The notes below the pieces were generated by a model. That model searched no databases and was not told where the DNA came from. It saw only the letters and a list, made by a program, of their open reading frames with translations. A DNA stretch of 15,359 nucleotides from Curvibacter sp. (lineage in GTDB: Bacteria > Pseudomonadota > Gammaproteobacteria > Burkholderiales > Burkholderiaceae_C), in NCBI GenBank assembly GCA_003500955.1, contig DNQP01000221.1, forward strand, positions 1,904-17,262, given 5' to 3'. The translations under genes and the position numbers were made by a program. This document shows, piece by piece, positions 12,728 through 15,359 of the stretch. Position 1 is the first letter of the stretch. Every line of letters begins with the position of its first letter.

Positions 12728-13921
12728 TCACTTCCAGAGGGCGCACTTGCTCTCGGCCTTGGTGGTGAACACCTCGTCGCCGGGCAGCTTCTTCACGACC
12801 TTGTAGTAGTCCCAGGGCTGGGTGGACTCGGCGGGCGACTTGACCTGCATCAGGTACATGTCGTGCACATAGCGGCCGTCCGGACGGATCACGCCCTCGG
12901 CGTAGAAGTCCTTGAGCTTGGTGCTCTTCAGGTAGGCCATCACCTTGTCGGCGTCTTCCGTCTTGGTGGCTTGCAGGGCCTTGAGGTAGTTCATCGTGGC
13001 CGAGTAGTTGGCGGCCTGGATGTCGGTCGGCATGCGCTTGGTCTTCTCGAAGAACTTCTTGCCGAAGGCGCGCGACTCGTCGTTCAGGTTCCAGTCCCAG
13101 CTCGTGGTGAGCAGCAGGCCTTCGGTGTTGCGCAGGCCCAGGCTGTGCACGTCGCTGATGAACACCAGCAGACCGGCCATCTTCATGCTCTTGTTGATGC
13201 CGAATTCACGCGCGGCCTTGATCGAGTTGATCGTGTCGCCGCCGGCGTTGGCCAGACCCAGGATCTGCGCCTTGGAGTTCTGGGCCTGCAGCAGGAAGGA
13301 CGAGAAGTCAGACGCGTTCAGCGGGTGGCGCACGGCGCCGGCCACGGTGCCGCCCTTGGCCTTCACCACGTTGGAGGCATCGGTCTCCAGCAGCTGGCCG
13401 AAAGCGTAGTCGGCGGTCAGGAAATACCAGTTCTTGCCGCCCTGGTCCACGATGGCGCCGGCCGTACCCTTGGCCAGGGCCACGGTGTCGTAGGCGTAGT
13501 GGATGGTGTAGGGCGTGCACTGGGCGTTGGTCAGCGCGGAGCCGCCGGCGCCGTTGACGAAGAAGACGCGCTTCTTCTCGTTGGCCACCTGGGCCATGGC
13601 CAGGGCGGTGCCGGAGTTGGTGCCACCGAAGAGCATGGTCAGGCCCTGGGTGTCGATCCACTCGCGGGCCTTGGAGGCGGCGATGTCGGCCTTGTTCTGG
13701 TGGTCGGCCGACAGCAGCTCGATGGACTTGCCGTTGACCTTGCCGCCGAAGTCGTCAATGGCCATCTGGATGGCCAGCGCGCCGTTCTTGCCGTCCACGT
13801 CGGAGTAGAGGCTGGACATGTCGGTGATGAAACCGATGCGGACCTTGTCCTGGGCCTGGGCCGTGGCGGCCAGGCCGGCGAGGCCCAGTGCCAGGGCGAT
13901 GGCGGTCAGTTGTTTTTTCAT
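12728..13921 (-). CDS. livK: HAAT-family periplasmic substrate-binding protein LivK-like
   Basis: 397 residues. MKKQLTAIALALGLAGLAATAQA is a Sec signal peptide, cut after AQA (23). The mature protein begins QDKVRIGFITDMSSLYSDVDGKNGALAIQMAIDDFGG, the start of type I (Peripla_BP_6) binding proteins, with a central GGTNSGTALAMAQVANEKKRVFFVNGAGGSALTN and a hinge region near NWYFLTADYAFGQLL. It collects the ligand and delivers it to LivHM. The family binds leucine, isoleucine and valine but also aromatic acids, amides and urea, so the name only shows family. AGGAG stands well before the ATG, a stronger ribosome site than its neighbours have, in line with high expression. It lies in the middle of the operon. 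Confidence 0.92.
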   Translation of the reverse strand: MKKQLTAIALALGLAGLAATAQAQDKVRIGFITDMSSLYSDVDGKNGALAIQMAIDDFGGKVNGKSIELLSADHQNKADIAASKAREWIDTQGLTMLFGGTNSGTALAMAQVANEKKRVFFVNGAGGSALTNAQCTPYTIHYAYDTVALAKGTAGAIVDQGGKNWYFLTADYAFGQLLETDASNVVKAKGGTVAGAVRHPLNASDFSSFLLQAQNSKAQILGLANAGGDTINSIKAAREFGINKSMKMAGLLVFISDVHSLGLRNTEGLLLTTSWDWNLNDESRAFGKKFFEKTKRMPTDIQAANYSATMNYLKALQATKTEDADKVMAYLKSTKLKDFYAEGVIRPDGRYVHDMYLMQVKSPAESTQPWDYYKVVKKLPGDEVFTTKAESKCALWK

Positions 13922-13980
13922 GCTTGTCTCCTGTTGAGGTGGTGGGGGATGGAAAGCAAATCCGGAAGTGAAACGGGGGC

Positions 13981-14697
13981 TCAGACGCCCAGCAGCTCGT
14001 TGAGCACGGACATCTTGGCCTGCAGCTGCGCGGCGGGGAACTGCTCCACGATGCGGCCATGCTCCATGACGTAGAAGCGGTCGGCCAGCGGCGCGGCGAA
14101 GCGGAAGTTCTGCTCCACCATCACGATGGTGTAGCCCTTCTCGCGCAGCGTCACGATCATGCGTGCCAGTGCCTGCACGATCACCGGCGCCAGGCCCTCG
14201 GAGATTTCATCGAGCAGCAGCAGCTTGGCGCCCGTGCGCAGGATGCGCGCCACGGCCAGCATCTGCTGCTCGCCGCCCGACAGGCGCGTGCCCTGGCTCT
14301 GGCGGCGCTCGGCCAGGTTGGGGAACATGGCGTAGATCTCGTCGATCGACATGCCGCCGTCCGTGCCCTTGAGCTGCGGCGGCAGCATCAGGTTTTCTTC
14401 GCAGGACAGGCTGGAGAAGATGCCGCGTTCCTCGGGGCAGTAGCCCACGCCCAGGTGGGCGATGCGGTGCGTGGGGGAGTTGATGGTCTCCACCCCGTTG
14501 ATCTGGATCGAACCCTGGCGCGTGCCCGTCAGGCCCATGATGGCGCGCAGTGTCGTGGTGCGGCCGGCGCCATTGCGGCCCAGCAGCGTCACCACCTCGC
14601 CCGGGTGCACCACCATGTCCACGCCGTGCAGCACATGCGATTCGCCGTACCAGGCCTGCAGATTCTTGATTTCGAGGGCAGGAGTCTTTGTTGTCAT
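13981..14697 (-). CDS. livF: HAAT-family ABC transporter ATPase LivF-like, Walker A Lys replaced by Arg
   Basis: 238 residues. Domain order is normal: A-loop Tyr in LQAWYGESHVL (Y17), Walker A GRNGAGRTTT (40-49), Q-loop region, family-typical GYCPEERGIFSSLSCEENLML, signature RLSGGEQQMLAVARIL, Walker B LLLLDEISEGLAP and H-loop-like MVEQNFRFA. The Walker A lysine is Arg46. The usual LivF ending (ADRFYVMEHGRIVEQFPAAQL) is present. It pairs with LivG to power import. The ATG at 14697 lies 2 nt after the livG stop; a TTG at 14703 would overlap it but is less likely. The H-loop His is Gln (VEQNF), as is common in LivF. Confidence 0.92.
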   Translation of the reverse strand: MTTKTPALEIKNLQAWYGESHVLHGVDMVVHPGEVVTLLGRNGAGRTTTLRAIMGLTGTRQGSIQINGVETINSPTHRIAHLGVGYCPEERGIFSSLSCEENLMLPPQLKGTDGGMSIDEIYAMFPNLAERRQSQGTRLSGGEQQMLAVARILRTGAKLLLLDEISEGLAPVIVQALARMIVTLREKGYTIVMVEQNFRFAAPLADRFYVMEHGRIVEQFPAAQLQAKMSVLNELLGV

Positions 14698-14699
14698 GC

Positions 14700-15359
14700 T
14701 CAATGCGCGCCTTGCAATTCGCCAGAAGTGGTGCCCATATAGGCCTCCATCACCTGCGGGTTGCGCGAAACCTCCGCATAGGGGCCTTCGGCCAGCACCG
14801 CGCCGCGCTGCAGCACCGTGATGGTGTCGGCGATGGTCGAGACCACGCCCATGTTGTGTTCCACCATCAGGATGGTGCGGCCGGCCGACACCTTCTTGAT
14901 CAGCTGCGTCACGCGGTCCACGTCCTCGTGGCCCATGCCCTGGGTGGGCTCGTCCAGCAGCATGAGCTCGGGCTCCATGGCCAGCGTGGTGGCGATCTCC
15001 AGCGCGCGCTTGCGGCCGTAGGACAGGTTGACGGTCAGCTCATGCGCCCAGCTCTCCAGGCCCACCTCGGCCAGCAGGGCCAGGGCGCGCTCGTTGAGCT
15101 GGTCCAGCGTGCGCTCGCTCTTCCAGAAGTGGTAGGCCGTGCCCAGCTGGCGCTGCAGCGCAATGCGCACGTTTTCCAGCAGCGTCAGGTGCGGGAACAC
15201 CGCCGAGATCTGGAAGGAGCGGATGATGCCGCGCCGTGCGATCTGCGCCGGGCGTTCGCGCGTGATGTCGATGCCGTTGAACAGGATGGTGCCCGAGGTG
15301 GGCTCCAGAAACTTGGTCAACAGGTTGAAACAGGTGGTCTTGCCCGCGCCGTTGGGGCC
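14700..15359 (-). CDS. livG: HAAT-family ABC transporter ATPase LivG-like, N-terminus outside window
   Basis: 219 residues plus stop are visible; the start lies beyond 15359. The visible part begins at Walker A GPNGAGKTT with its lysine intact. It continues with FNGIDITRERPAQIARRGIIRSFQISAVFPHLTLLENVRIALQ (Q-loop in SFQ), signature LSYGRKRALEIA, Walker B LMLLDEPTQGMGHEDV and the H-loop MVEHNMGVV, and ends in AEVSRNPQVMEAYMG, the LivG-type C-terminus. The D-loop region TQGMGHEDV differs from the commoner AAGLNPxE of LivG, which points to a subgroup of the family. With LivF it forms the ATPase pair; its intact Walker A suggests it carries normal ATP binding. Confidence 0.92.
   Translation of the reverse strand, partial: GPNGAGKTTCFNLLTKFLEPTSGTILFNGIDITRERPAQIARRGIIRSFQISAVFPHLTLLENVRIALQRQLGTAYHFWKSERTLDQLNERALALLAEVGLESWAHELTVNLSYGRKRALEIATTLAMEPELMLLDEPTQGMGHEDVDRVTQLIKKVSAGRTILMVEHNMGVVSTIADTITVLQRGAVLAEGPYAEVSRNPQVMEAYMGTTSGELQGAH

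Noticed and set aside
12704..14074. Long plus-strand frame across livK
   Set aside because: Gly/Val/His-rich translation without domain features, antisense to a clear binding-protein gene.
1..15359. CRISPR arrays, tRNA or rRNA genes, prophage or integrase genes
   Set aside because: None seen on either strand; no regularly spaced repeats, no tRNA cloverleaf and no integrase-like protein.

Overview
The window is GC-rich (roughly two-thirds G+C by eye) and looks like chromosomal DNA of a betaproteobacterium in Burkholderiales, most likely Comamonadaceae. The pointers are an orphan Bug-family substrate-binding protein, a SrkA kinase, a five-gene branched-chain-amino-acid-type (HAAT) ABC operon and the codon use. 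The genus cannot be fixed from this sequence alone. There are 16 protein-coding genes, two of them cut by the window ends. There are no RNA genes, CRISPR arrays or intact insertion sequences, and no gene-free gap exceeds about 145 bp.

Left part (1-4650), signalling genes. A GMC-type flavoprotein starts leftward at 51. A calcineurin-like metallophosphoesterase (147-905) overlaps by ATGA a protein made of a kinase fold plus a UspA-like domain (902-2293). That kinase fold has lost both catalytic aspartates (HRD to HLG, DFG to GYG), so it reads as a pseudokinase. Its 3' end overlaps by 11 bp the convergent gene for a membrane-anchored HD-GYP cyclic-di-GMP phosphodiesterase (2283-3539). This is divergent from the stress kinase gene srkA (3630-4649).

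Middle (4789-10135), mixed accessory and housekeeping genes. In order: a Bug/TctC-type periplasmic binding protein; a ModA-like binding-protein fold with no signal peptide; an alpha/beta-hydrolase lipoprotein with a C-terminal beta-sandwich-like module; a small FMN-binding PNPOx-like protein; a HigB/HigA-type toxin-antitoxin pair with a clear inverted-repeat operator on its own extended -10 promoter; and a family-2 glycosyltransferase.

Right part (10159-15359), all leftward. A c-type cytochrome lipoprotein has an FNR/Anr-like box at class II spacing upstream. A strong terminator separates it from the livG-livF-livK-livH-livM operon, which imports a branched-chain amino acid or a related small molecule. 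A very stable intercistronic hairpin lies after livK. The LivF Walker A lysine is replaced by arginine.

A recurring theme is -10-like hexamers only 6-7 nt before the ATG, without a Shine-Dalgarno sequence, at four genes (147, 3539, 3630, 8636). This suggests leaderless transcripts. The most unusual unit is the phosphoesterase/pseudokinase-USP pair. I found no clear sign of a wholly new multi-gene system.
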